Source of the DNA: Thermodesulfobacteriaceae bacterium
Lineage (GTDB): Bacteria > Desulfobacterota > Dissulfuribacteria > Dissulfuribacterales > UBA3076
Direction of reading: 5' to 3'
NCBI GenBank assembly: GCA_012961845.1
Contig: DTYO01000217.1
Location: 1-5,144 of the forward strand
Length of the DNA: 5,144 nt
Below are positions 1-5,116 of this stretch, piece after piece (position 1 is the first letter of the stretch; each line of letters starts with the position of its first letter). Position numbers and translations under genes: made by a program. Under the pieces are notes generated by a model. The model had not been told where the DNA came from. It worked only from the letters and a program-made list of their open reading frames with translations, and did not search any database.

Positions 1-338
1 CATTGATAAACCGGAACCGAACAGAAGACAGAAGATGCCGCCGCCTGCTGAATGAGATCTTCCGGGAGGCAGGAGGCCCACTGATAATATGCAAGAGAGG
101 CCGTCGGGGGGTATCGGCCTTTACACCTGCTCTGTCCTTCTCCTGCCCGGCAGAGAGGGTTTCCCGCATTGTGGACAACACCGGAGCCGGAGATGCGTTT
201 AATGCAGGCTTCCTCCACGCTGCATCTTCAGGACGCCCCATTGCGGAATGCATGAAGGCCGGAGTAAGAACCGCCGCCATGTCCCTGTCCGGTTTTGGAA
301 GGGAATGGATGGAGGGCCTGACGGAGAAACGATTCTGA
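1..338 (+). CDS. PfkB/ribokinase-family carbohydrate kinase, C-terminal part (5' end outside window)
   Basis: The reading frame is open from the window edge to TGA at 336-338, so only about the last 111 residues are present. The family transfers the ATP gamma-phosphate to a sugar, nucleoside or similar alcohol in the cytoplasm. The second PfkB signature is clear: DNTGAGDAFNAGF at local residues 58-70, where the final Asp of GAGD (residue 64) is the expected catalytic base and the GAG turn forms the anion hole. Before it, PLIICKRGRRGV matches the strand and turn that commonly precede the nucleotide site. The C-terminal helix (GRPIAECMKAGVRTAAMSLSGFG) is also typical of the fold. No substrate can be assigned, because the substrate-binding N-terminal lid is missing. 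The formyltransferase gene follows after 83 bp and may be co-transcribed. Family assignment is firm; specificity is unknown. Confidence 0.9.
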   Translation, partial: LINRNRTEDRRCRRLLNEIFREAGGPLIICKRGRRGVSAFTPALSFSCPAERVSRIVDNTGAGDAFNAGFLHAASSGRPIAECMKAGVRTAAMSLSGFGREWMEGLTEKRF

Positions 339-358
339 ATCGGATATGGTAATGTATT

Positions 359-396
359 ATGCTATTTAGCATTTGTTCGGCTTTGGAAGCGAACAA
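359..396 (+). other. Two adjacent hairpins between the kinase and formyltransferase genes
   Basis: A first hairpin pairs ATGCT (359-363) with AGCAT (368-372) around a 4-nt loop. Immediately after it, TTGTTCGGCTT (373-383) pairs with AAGCGAACAA (387-396) around a TGG loop, giving about ten pairs with one bulged G. No U-tract follows, so this is not a canonical intrinsic terminator. It could be an mRNA-stabilising or processing structure that sets different levels of the two genes, or a weak terminator. The formyltransferase Shine-Dalgarno (AAAGGA, 406-411) starts 10 nt downstream and is left free. Confidence 0.4.
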
Positions 397-421
397 TCTG
401 GGCTGAAAGGACCATCATCAC

Positions 422-1279
422 ATGGATTCAAAAAAAGACAGACATGAAGATACCGCTTTTGGCTGGTGGACCACTGGAAGAGATCAGGCCGCCATTGACC
501 TCCTGCATACCGTATGTCGCGCAATAGAGGAAGGTACCATACCGAGCAGGATCGCCTATGTCTTTTCGTCCCGGGAACCAGGTGAGAGCCCGTACAGCGA
601 CCGGCTCATGGAACTGGCAGAGGAATACGGTATACCTGTTGTGTCCAGATCGGCGGTAAAATTCCTGCCTGATCTCAGGAAGAACGACAGAGAGGCCTGG
701 CGGAATGCCTACCATGGCGAGGTCCTGAGAACAGTGAAAGATTTTCCGGTGGATGTGGTAGTGCTGGCAGGCTATATGTGGGTTGTAAGCCGGGAAGTAT
801 GCGAGAAACTTTCCATAATAAATCTGCATCCGGCGGCTCCCGGAGGCCCGGCCGGCACATGGCAGGAGGTAATCTGGCAGCTACTGGAGCACCATGCAGA
901 AAAAACGGGAATAATGATGCACCTGGTCACTCCTGAACTGGATAAGGGGCCGGCTGTTACATACTGTACCTTCCCCATCGCTGGGGGCAGATGGGTTCCT
1001 TTGTGGAGAAGCTTCAATGCAGAAATGGAAAAATCAGGCATTGAGAAAATCAAATCCACAGCCGGTGAATCAGAGCCGCTGTTCGCCGCCATCCGCGAGG
1101 AGGGAGTGAAAAGGGAGCTGCCCCTTATTGTTCAGACCCTGCGGGCATTTGCCCACAGAGAGATTTCGATTCGCAACGGCAGGCTGTATGATGGAATCGG
1201 AAATGAACTTTACGAGCCCTGCGATCTTTCAGATGCCATAGAAAAAACCCTTGCCGGAGGCAGGAAGGAAGCTTTCTGA
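422..1279 (+). CDS. Formyltransferase-fold protein related to PurN (GAR transformylase), with C-terminal extension
   Basis: The 285-residue cytoplasmic protein belongs to the formyl transferase superfamily, whose members move a formyl group from 10-formyltetrahydrofolate to an amine. The N-terminal strand-loop WTTGRDQAAIDLL (16-28) replaces the SGNGSNLQA phosphate loop of PurN. DVVVLAGYMWVVS (111-123) matches the folate-site strand. INLHPA supplies Asn134 and His136, and ELDKGPAV supplies Asp174, together the classical Asn/His/Asp catalytic set, so the enzyme is probably active. PurN is about 210 residues; here roughly 75 extra residues follow (from about 205), and PurN's SLLPAFPG-type loop is altered to AAPGGPAGTW, so the acceptor may not be GAR. 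The start is ATG 422 with AAAGGA at 406-411. It follows a PfkB kinase gene. Alternatives are true purine synthesis or formylation of another amino compound; the sequence does not decide. Confidence 0.85.
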   Translation: MDSKKDRHEDTAFGWWTTGRDQAAIDLLHTVCRAIEEGTIPSRIAYVFSSREPGESPYSDRLMELAEEYGIPVVSRSAVKFLPDLRKNDREAWRNAYHGEVLRTVKDFPVDVVVLAGYMWVVSREVCEKLSIINLHPAAPGGPAGTWQEVIWQLLEHHAEKTGIMMHLVTPELDKGPAVTYCTFPIAGGRWVPLWRSFNAEMEKSGIEKIKSTAGESEPLFAAIREEGVKRELPLIVQTLRAFAHREISIRNGRLYDGIGNELYEPCDLSDAIEKTLAGGRKEAF

Positions 1280-1297
1280 AGGCAGTTGAGCTTTTTT
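1267..1297 (+). terminator. Probable intrinsic terminator of the formyltransferase unit
   Basis: AAGCT (1269-1273) pairs with AGCTT (1289-1293). Inside, CTG (1276-1278) pairs with CAG (1283-1285) around an AAGG tetraloop, separated by a small internal loop. A run of six T (1292-1297) follows directly. The stem overlaps the stop codon at 1277-1279. It separates the upstream genes from the nrd promoter that starts about 15 bp later. The stem is short and interrupted, so efficiency may be moderate. Confidence 0.5.
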
Positions 1298-1312
1298 CAA
1301 TTTTTCACATCT

Positions 1313-1328
1313 GCTATATATTTAGTAT
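1313..1328 (+). promoter_or_regulatory. NrdR box 1 (degenerate, distal)
   Basis: The 16-mer GCTATATATTTAGTAT agrees with 11 of 16 positions of the NrdR-box consensus as I know it (acaCwAtATaTwGtgt). Alone it would be weak. It gains weight because it begins exactly 32 bp before the much better box 2, which is the usual three-turn spacing of paired NrdR boxes. It also abuts the -35 element. NrdR is the ATP-cone repressor of ribonucleotide reductase genes. Confidence 0.65.
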
Positions 1329-1356
1329 TGACATCCCTTCTTCACCACTATATATA
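1328..1356 (+). promoter_or_regulatory. Sigma-70-type promoter of nrdDG
   Basis: A perfect -35 TTGACA (1328-1333) is followed after 17 bp by TATATA (1351-1356), 4 of 6 to TATAAT, so transcription should start near 1363. The -10 lies inside NrdR box 2 and the -35 touches box 1, which gives a simple repression geometry. The start codon of nrdD is then about 240 nt downstream, leaving a long untranslated leader. Confidence 0.7.
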
Positions 1357-1360
1357 GTGC
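1345..1360 (+). promoter_or_regulatory. NrdR box 2 (strong, overlaps the -10)
   Basis: CCACTATATATAGTGC matches 14 of 16 positions of the NrdR consensus. Positions 1346-1359 form a perfect 14-bp palindrome (CACTATATATAGTG). It sits directly upstream of an anaerobic ribonucleotide reductase operon, the expected NrdR target, and covers the -10. Bound NrdR should block RNA polymerase when (d)ATP is high. Confidence 0.85.
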
Positions 1361-1417
1361 TTAACTTTGTAATCATTTTCCTTTTAACCAAATCATTACC
1401 ACCATCTGAAAGGTATT

Positions 1418-1583
1418 TGCTCACAGGCCAAACAGCACCTATTTGATACAACCTGCTGATTTGTATATGCCTGCAGGATGCTGCAGATACAAGGCGGAGG
1501 GCATGAAGCCGTTCTCCCTGCACTGCGGATTGCGAATGCACGACGACACAGCATAGTCTACACCCAGCGAGCAGATACGCTGA
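1418..1583 (+). ncRNA. Candidate structured RNA leader, copy A (5' UTR of nrdD)
   Basis: This leader is repeated at 4491-4653. Positions 1418-1531 align with 4491-4604 without any gap, about 91 of 114 identical by hand count; 1483-1508 is identical in both copies and contains GGCGGAGGGCATGAAG. After a 7-nt length difference, 1542-1578 align with 4608-4644 (about 26 of 37). Possible stems are CAGCA 1433-1437 with TGCTG 1454-1458; TTGTAT 1461-1466 with ATACAA 1487-1492, enclosing CTGCAG 1471-1476 with CTGCAG 1481-1486; GGAG-GGC 1496-1502 with GCC 1508-1510 and CTCC 1514-1517; alternatively CCG 1509-1511 with CGG 1526-1528; and CAGCG 1565-1569 with CGCTG 1578-1582. The Shine-Dalgarno of nrdD lies just after the element. 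I see no B12 box, T-box or other signature I know. A riboswitch, a protein-binding leader or a mobile RNA-like element are all possible; the end points are approximate. Confidence 0.55.
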
Positions 1584-1603
1584 AAGAAAAGAAAGGACAA
1601 ATC

Positions 1604-3736
1604 ATGCCACTAGCTGGAACTCAGCATGCAGTCGGTTCAGAATCCGCCCCTTTCACCCACATCCGGAAACGTGACCAGAGAATAGTTCCTTTTGATGCAT
1701 CCAAGATCACTACGGCCATTCTCAAGGCAGGAAAGGCAACTGGTGAATTTGACATGCCTGAGGCGCGCCGCCTGACCATCAGGGTGCTGAGCCTGGCCCA
1801 GACGGTTTTTCAGGACGACATGCCCACAGTGGAAGAAATTCAGGATCTTGTTGAAGAAGTACTGCTGGCTTCAGCCTACAAGAAAACGGCAAAGGCATAC
1901 ATACTCTACAGGGACCAGCATGCAAGGATCAGGGAAATGGTCAGGAAGGCCGACCTGGACCTGATAGAAAGCTATCTAGAACGGCTCGACTGGAAAGTAC
2001 AGGAAAACAGCAACATGGCCTATTCTCTCCAGGGGCTGAACAACTATATCTCCAGCGAGGTAAGCAAGACATACTGGCTCAACAAGATCTATACCCCCGA
2101 TGTCAGGGAGGCGCATTCCACCGGAGCGATCCACATCCATGATCTCGGCCTTCTGTCAGTATACTGTGTGGGGTGGGACCTCCAGGACCTGCTGGTCTCC
2201 GGATTCAAGGGGGCTCCAGGCAAGGCTGAGAGCAGCCCGGCCAGACATTTCAGAAGCGCCCTAGGGCAGATCGTAAACTTCTTTTACACCCTGCAGGGAG
2301 AGGCCGCAGGAGCCCAGGCATTCTCCAATTTCGACACCCTGCTGGCCCCTTTCATACGCCATGACGGACTTTCCTACAGGGAGGTGAAACAGGCGCTCCA
2401 GGAATTCGTATTCAACGTAAACGTGCCAACCAGAGTTGGCTTTCAGACCCCATTTACAAATCTCACCATGGACCTCCAGCCTCCTTCCACACTCGCAGGT
2501 GAAAGAGCGGTCGTGGGCGGGGTTCCTCAGGGAGAGACCTACGCCGACTTCCAGGAAGAGATGAACATGCTGAACCAAGCATTTCTCGAAGTCATGGCAG
2601 AGGGTGATGCCAAGAGCAGGGTCTTCACATTTCCCATTCCAACATACAACATCACTGCGGATTTCGACTGGGATTCTACGGGAATGGAACGTCTCTGGGA
2701 AGTTACGGCAAAATACGGCATTCCATATTTTGCCAATTTCGTCAACTCCGACATGTCGCCGGACGACGCCAGATCAATGTGCTGCAGGCTGAGGCTGGAC
2801 CTCCGTTCCCTGGAGAAGAGAGGAGGCGGCCTGTTCGGTGCCAATCCCCTGACCGGTTCAATAGGCGTAGTTACCATCAACATGGCGGCCATCGGCTATC
2901 TGGTTGAAAATGAAGATGATTTTTTCACCAGGCTGGACCATCTCATGGAGATCGCCCGCACCAGCCTGGAGACCAAACGCAAGGTTCTGGAAAGGTTTAC
3001 AGAAAAGGGACTGTACCCTTACACAAGATATTATCTCCGCAACGTCAAAAGGCGTTTCGACCGGTACTGGTACAATCATTTCTCTACCATCGGCCTGATC
3101 GGCACCAACGAGGCCTGTCTGAACCTGCTGGGGACAGACATTGGCTCTTCTGAGGGCACTGCTTTTGCGCTGAGGGTGCTGGATCATATGAGAAAGAGGC
3201 TGACACAGTTCCAGGAGGAAACGGGCAACTATTACAATCTGGAGGCCACTCCAGGCGAGGGGACTGCATACAGACTGGCCAGGATGGATCAGAAGAGATA
3301 CCCCGGACTGCGGCTGGGCACATCCGAAAGACCGTATTCCAGGAAGGAGCCTTTTTACACGAACTCCACCCAGCTCCCCGTAAACTACACAGATGACATA
3401 TTCCAGGTTCTGGATATGCAGGACGGACTCCAGTCCAGGTACACCGGAGGCACAGTTCTCCACACTTTCCTGGGAGAGGCTGCAGCCGATCCCCAGGCAG
3501 TCAAGGCCTTTGTCCGGAAAGTCTGTAGCAGTTACAAGCTGCCTTACTTCACGGTCACCCCGTCGTTTTCCATCTGCCCGGATCACGGGTATCTCAGGGG
3601 AGAACAGAACAAGTGCCCCGACTGCGGCCAGAGTACAGAGGTCTATTCCAGAGTCGTAGGCTATCTCCGGCCGGTGAATCAGTGGAATCAGGGAAAACAG
3701 GCGGAGTTCGATCTGAGATGCCGCTACCGGATCTGA
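1604..3736 (+). CDS. nrdD: Anaerobic (class III) ribonucleoside-triphosphate reductase
   Basis: The 710-residue cytoplasmic glycyl-radical enzyme reduces ribonucleoside triphosphates to dNTPs without oxygen. The N-terminus (about 17-110) is an ATP-cone (IRKRDQRIVPFDASKI), the allosteric dATP/ATP sensor. In the barrel, YCVGWDLQDLL holds Cys188, and SMCCRLRLD holds Cys393/Cys394, where the finger-loop thiyl cysteine is expected. The C-terminus has a zinc site of Cys658-x2-His661 and Cys671-x2-Cys674, then RVVGYLRPVNQWN with the radical Gly686, 24 residues from the end. Length is normal for the family, and all expected catalytic residues appear present. I chose ATG 1604 because AAAGGA (1593-1597 and following bases) is correctly spaced before it and the ATP-cone starts soon after. 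The frame is open back to 1478, but that stretch is the duplicated leader. NrdR boxes, a promoter and the leader element lie upstream, and nrdG follows after 7 bp. Confidence 0.97.
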   Translation: MPLAGTQHAVGSESAPFTHIRKRDQRIVPFDASKITTAILKAGKATGEFDMPEARRLTIRVLSLAQTVFQDDMPTVEEIQDLVEEVLLASAYKKTAKAYILYRDQHARIREMVRKADLDLIESYLERLDWKVQENSNMAYSLQGLNNYISSEVSKTYWLNKIYTPDVREAHSTGAIHIHDLGLLSVYCVGWDLQDLLVSGFKGAPGKAESSPARHFRSALGQIVNFFYTLQGEAAGAQAFSNFDTLLAPFIRHDGLSYREVKQALQEFVFNVNVPTRVGFQTPFTNLTMDLQPPSTLAGERAVVGGVPQGETYADFQEEMNMLNQAFLEVMAEGDAKSRVFTFPIPTYNITADFDWDSTGMERLWEVTAKYGIPYFANFVNSDMSPDDARSMCCRLRLDLRSLEKRGGGLFGANPLTGSIGVVTINMAAIGYLVENEDDFFTRLDHLMEIARTSLETKRKVLERFTEKGLYPYTRYYLRNVKRRFDRYWYNHFSTIGLIGTNEACLNLLGTDIGSSEGTAFALRVLDHMRKRLTQFQEETGNYYNLEATPGEGTAYRLARMDQKRYPGLRLGTSERPYSRKEPFYTNSTQLPVNYTDDIFQVLDMQDGLQSRYTGGTVLHTFLGEAAADPQAVKAFVRKVCSSYKLPYFTVTPSFSICPDHGYLRGEQNKCPDCGQSTEVYSRVVGYLRPVNQWNQGKQAEFDLRCRYRI

Positions 3737-3743
3737 AAACAGC

Positions 3744-4388
3744 ATGAAAATAGGTGGGTTCCAGAAATTCACGCTGAGTGATTTTCCAAGCAGGATTGCA
3801 TCCATCGTATTTACCCAGGGATGCAATTTCCGTTGCCCTTTCTGCCACAACGGGAACCTGATCCCCATGGACAGGTGCGAAGAAGAGCTTGTGCCGGAAG
3901 ATTATGTCCTGGCGTACCTCGAAAGGCGCATTGATCAGCTGGAAGGTGTAGTCGTTACAGGAGGTGAGCCTACCATTCAGCCGGACCTGGGTCTGTTCCT
4001 GCAGAGGATCAGAAAGATGGGCTTCCAGATCAAGCTGGACACCAACGGGAGCAGGCCTGAAGCCCTTGAAACACTTTTTGGCCAAGGCCTGGTGGACTAC
4101 GTGGCCATGGATATCAAGGCCCCGTTTATGGGATACAGCGCCCTGACGGGAGGAGCGGCTCCTGTTGAAAAGATTAGAGAAAGCATGCGGCTTGTTTCGA
4201 AAAGCGGCATCAACCACCATTTCAGAACCACCTTGGTCCCGGGCCTTCTGACAGAAACAGACCTGGAGTACATTCCCTCCATGGTGCCTGAAGGCTCCGC
4301 ACACTGTTTTCAGAGCTTCCAGCCTGCGAACGCCCTTGATCCGGCTCTCCGGCAAACGGGCGGCAGGACATCGGATCCGGGCCGCTAA
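3744..4388 (+). CDS. nrdG: Anaerobic ribonucleotide reductase activating protein (radical SAM)
   Basis: The 214-residue radical-SAM enzyme uses a [4Fe-4S] cluster and S-adenosylmethionine to abstract hydrogen from the C-terminal glycine of NrdD. The cluster motif is CNFRCPFC (Cys27, Cys31, Cys34) in the usual CxxxCxxC spacing, preceded by GGFQKFTLSDFPSRIASIVFTQG, typical of this activase family. GGEP (73-76) is the SAM-binding motif, and LDTNG and VDYVAMDIKAP are further conserved barrel strands. It starts 7 bp after the nrdD stop with no obvious Shine-Dalgarno, so translational coupling to nrdD is likely. The end after FQPANALDPAL looks short and arginine/glycine-rich compared with what I expect. 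Another frame continues with protein-like sequence to TGA 4445-4447, so a late frameshift is possible but unproven. The function is not in doubt. Confidence 0.95.
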   Translation: MKIGGFQKFTLSDFPSRIASIVFTQGCNFRCPFCHNGNLIPMDRCEEELVPEDYVLAYLERRIDQLEGVVVTGGEPTIQPDLGLFLQRIRKMGFQIKLDTNGSRPEALETLFGQGLVDYVAMDIKAPFMGYSALTGGAAPVEKIRESMRLVSKSGINHHFRTTLVPGLLTETDLEYIPSMVPEGSAHCFQSFQPANALDPALRQTGGRTSDPGR

Positions 4389-4446
4389 TTTTCCTCTGTC
4401 CTCTCTTTGCCCAAAACTCCCAGGCAGTGTATCCTGTAATAAACTG

Positions 4447-4477
4447 AAACCCATCATAAAATCAGAGCGGGTTTTTT
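4447..4477 (+). terminator. Possible intrinsic terminator after nrdG
   Basis: AAACCC (4447-4452) pairs with GGGTTT (4469-4474) around a 16-nt loop, and the T-run continues to 4477. The stem is only 6 bp and A/T-rich in its lower half, so it may let some transcription through into the downstream leader and small gene. The element repeated from nrdD starts 14 nt after it. Confidence 0.4.
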
Positions 4478-4490
4478 ACATCATCGCAAC

Positions 4491-4653
4491 TGCTCACGGA
4501 ATAAATAGTACATATTTGCCATAAGTTGCTGATTTATATCTGCTTACAGGGTGATGCAGATACAAGGCGGAGGGCATGAAGTCGTACTCCCCGTACTGCG
4601 AATTCCCGACTACACAGTAGATACTGTACTCAGTAGGCAGATACAAATCAGCA
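4491..4653 (+). ncRNA. Candidate structured RNA leader, copy B (upstream of the 59-aa gene)
   Basis: This is the second copy of the nrdD leader (see 1418-1583), again ending just before a Shine-Dalgarno and start codon. Relative to copy A, the CCG/CGG helix becomes TCG (4582-4584) with CGA (4599-4601), so one C-G pair has turned into T-A. The CAGCA/TGCTG helix becomes TAGTA (4506-4510) with TGCTG (4527-4531), kept by G-U wobbles. A long alternative stem is also possible: 4527-4543 with 4637-4653, 16 of 17 positions paired (one A-C mismatch). The left arm of that stem can instead pair locally with 4556-4565, because GCAGATACAA occurs twice (4556-4565 and 4637-4646). TACTG (4622-4626) with CAGTA (4631-4635) forms a further hairpin. 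No clear promoter of its own is visible; weak -35-like TTTACA at 4475-4480 lacks a good partner. Confidence 0.55.
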
Positions 4654-4670
4654 AAGAGAGGATTTTCAGT

Positions 4671-4850
4671 ATGAGCACAGAACAATTGCAGCCACATGGG
4701 GAAAACTTAAGAAAAGCCATCAAGTGGATATCGGAAATGGTCCAGGTACATCCTGAAAGGGGCAGGAAGGAAATTATCTATGAAGCCGAGATCCGGTTCG
4801 ATCTATCTCCCAAGGAATGCCAGTTTTTGAACGAAAAATTTATCGAATAA
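4671..4850 (+). CDS. Small conserved-looking hypothetical protein (59 aa)
   Basis: I do not recognise this protein by name. It has 59 residues, is highly charged and has no signal peptide or membrane segment, so it is probably cytoplasmic. It reads as three likely helices: ENLRKAIKWISEMVQVH (11-27), PERGRKEIIYEAEIRFD (28-44) and SPKECQFLNEKFIE (46-59). The third starts with a clear helix cap (LSPKE) and carries the only cysteine (Cys50). ATG 4671 is chosen because AGAGAGGA at 4655-4662 stands 8 nt before it. The frame is open further upstream to 4551, but that part is the duplicated leader. Presence of a good ribosome site, a sensible helical pattern and the leader shared with nrdD argue that it is real. 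A role linked to anaerobic nucleotide metabolism is only inferred from the shared leader. Confidence 0.75.
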   Translation: MSTEQLQPHGENLRKAIKWISEMVQVHPERGRKEIIYEAEIRFDLSPKECQFLNEKFIE

Positions 4851-4885
4851 TTAAAGATACCGGGGGTTCATACCGGGACATCTAT

Positions 4886-5038
4886 TTACCTCGAGTACAC
4901 TTCTCTGCAGAGCACGATACGGATAATCAGAATCAGGACTTTTTTCTCTCCCAGCTCCTCTGCTATCTGGTTGAATTCATTGGCAACCTGATTTTCAAGC
5001 ATAATACTCATTTTTATGACGCTAACATATCCACCCAT
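4886..5038 (-). CDS. Short ORF resembling a degenerate ribbon-helix-helix antitoxin
   Basis: The reverse strand encodes 50 residues from ATG at 5038, with AAAGGG (5053-5048) 9 nt before it. An in-frame ATG at 5047 sits too close to that site. Residues 5-33 (VSVIKMSIMLENQVANEFNQIAEELGEKK) look like the beta-strand and first helix of a CopG-type ribbon-helix-helix DNA-binding domain, as found in antitoxins. The second helix expected after GEKK is replaced by VLILIIRIVLCREV, which starts just after an A6 run (T6 at 4939-4944), a place prone to frameshifts. It may therefore be a decayed gene. No toxin partner lies downstream; it converges on the 59-aa gene, whose stop is 35 bp away. Confidence 0.4.
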   Translation of the reverse strand: MGGYVSVIKMSIMLENQVANEFNQIAEELGEKKVLILIIRIVLCREVYSR

Positions 5039-5096
5039 AATATTCATCCCTTTATGTAAACAATATGAATCTACCCCGTTTTAGAGGACACCAAGA

Positions 5097-5116
5097 AAAG
5101 CCCAATGTATATGGGC
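5097..5116 (-). terminator. Possible reverse-strand terminator at the right edge
   Basis: On the reverse strand GCCCA (5116-5112) pairs with TGGGC (5104-5100) around a 7-nt loop and is followed by four T (5099-5096 region). It could end a gene entering from the right, outside the window, before the short antitoxin-like ORF begins. The stem and U-tract are both short. The rest of 5039-5144 holds only the ribosome site of that ORF. Confidence 0.25.

Noticed and set aside
2858..4457. Long open frames on the reverse strand opposite nrdD and nrdG (2858-3868 and 3594-4457)
   Set aside because: They lie fully antisense to well-supported conserved genes, show no recognisable domain, overlap each other and are explained by codon bias of the forward genes.
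4500..4520. A/T-rich imperfect palindrome before copy B considered as an NrdR box
   Set aside because: It lacks the CwATATATwG core and has no partner box at about 32 bp.
4491..4653. Classical insertion sequence or MITE
   Set aside because: Inverted arms exist at 4527-4543/4637-4653, but similarity to copy A starts 36 bp further left, no target-site duplication is clear, and copy A lacks a good outer inverted repeat. A mobile origin is kept only as an alternative.
4857..4877. Direct repeat ATACCGGG (4857-4864 and 4870-4877) between the convergent small genes
   Set aside because: Only 8 bp twice, with no strong stem or T-run; it is not enough for a terminator or an attachment site.
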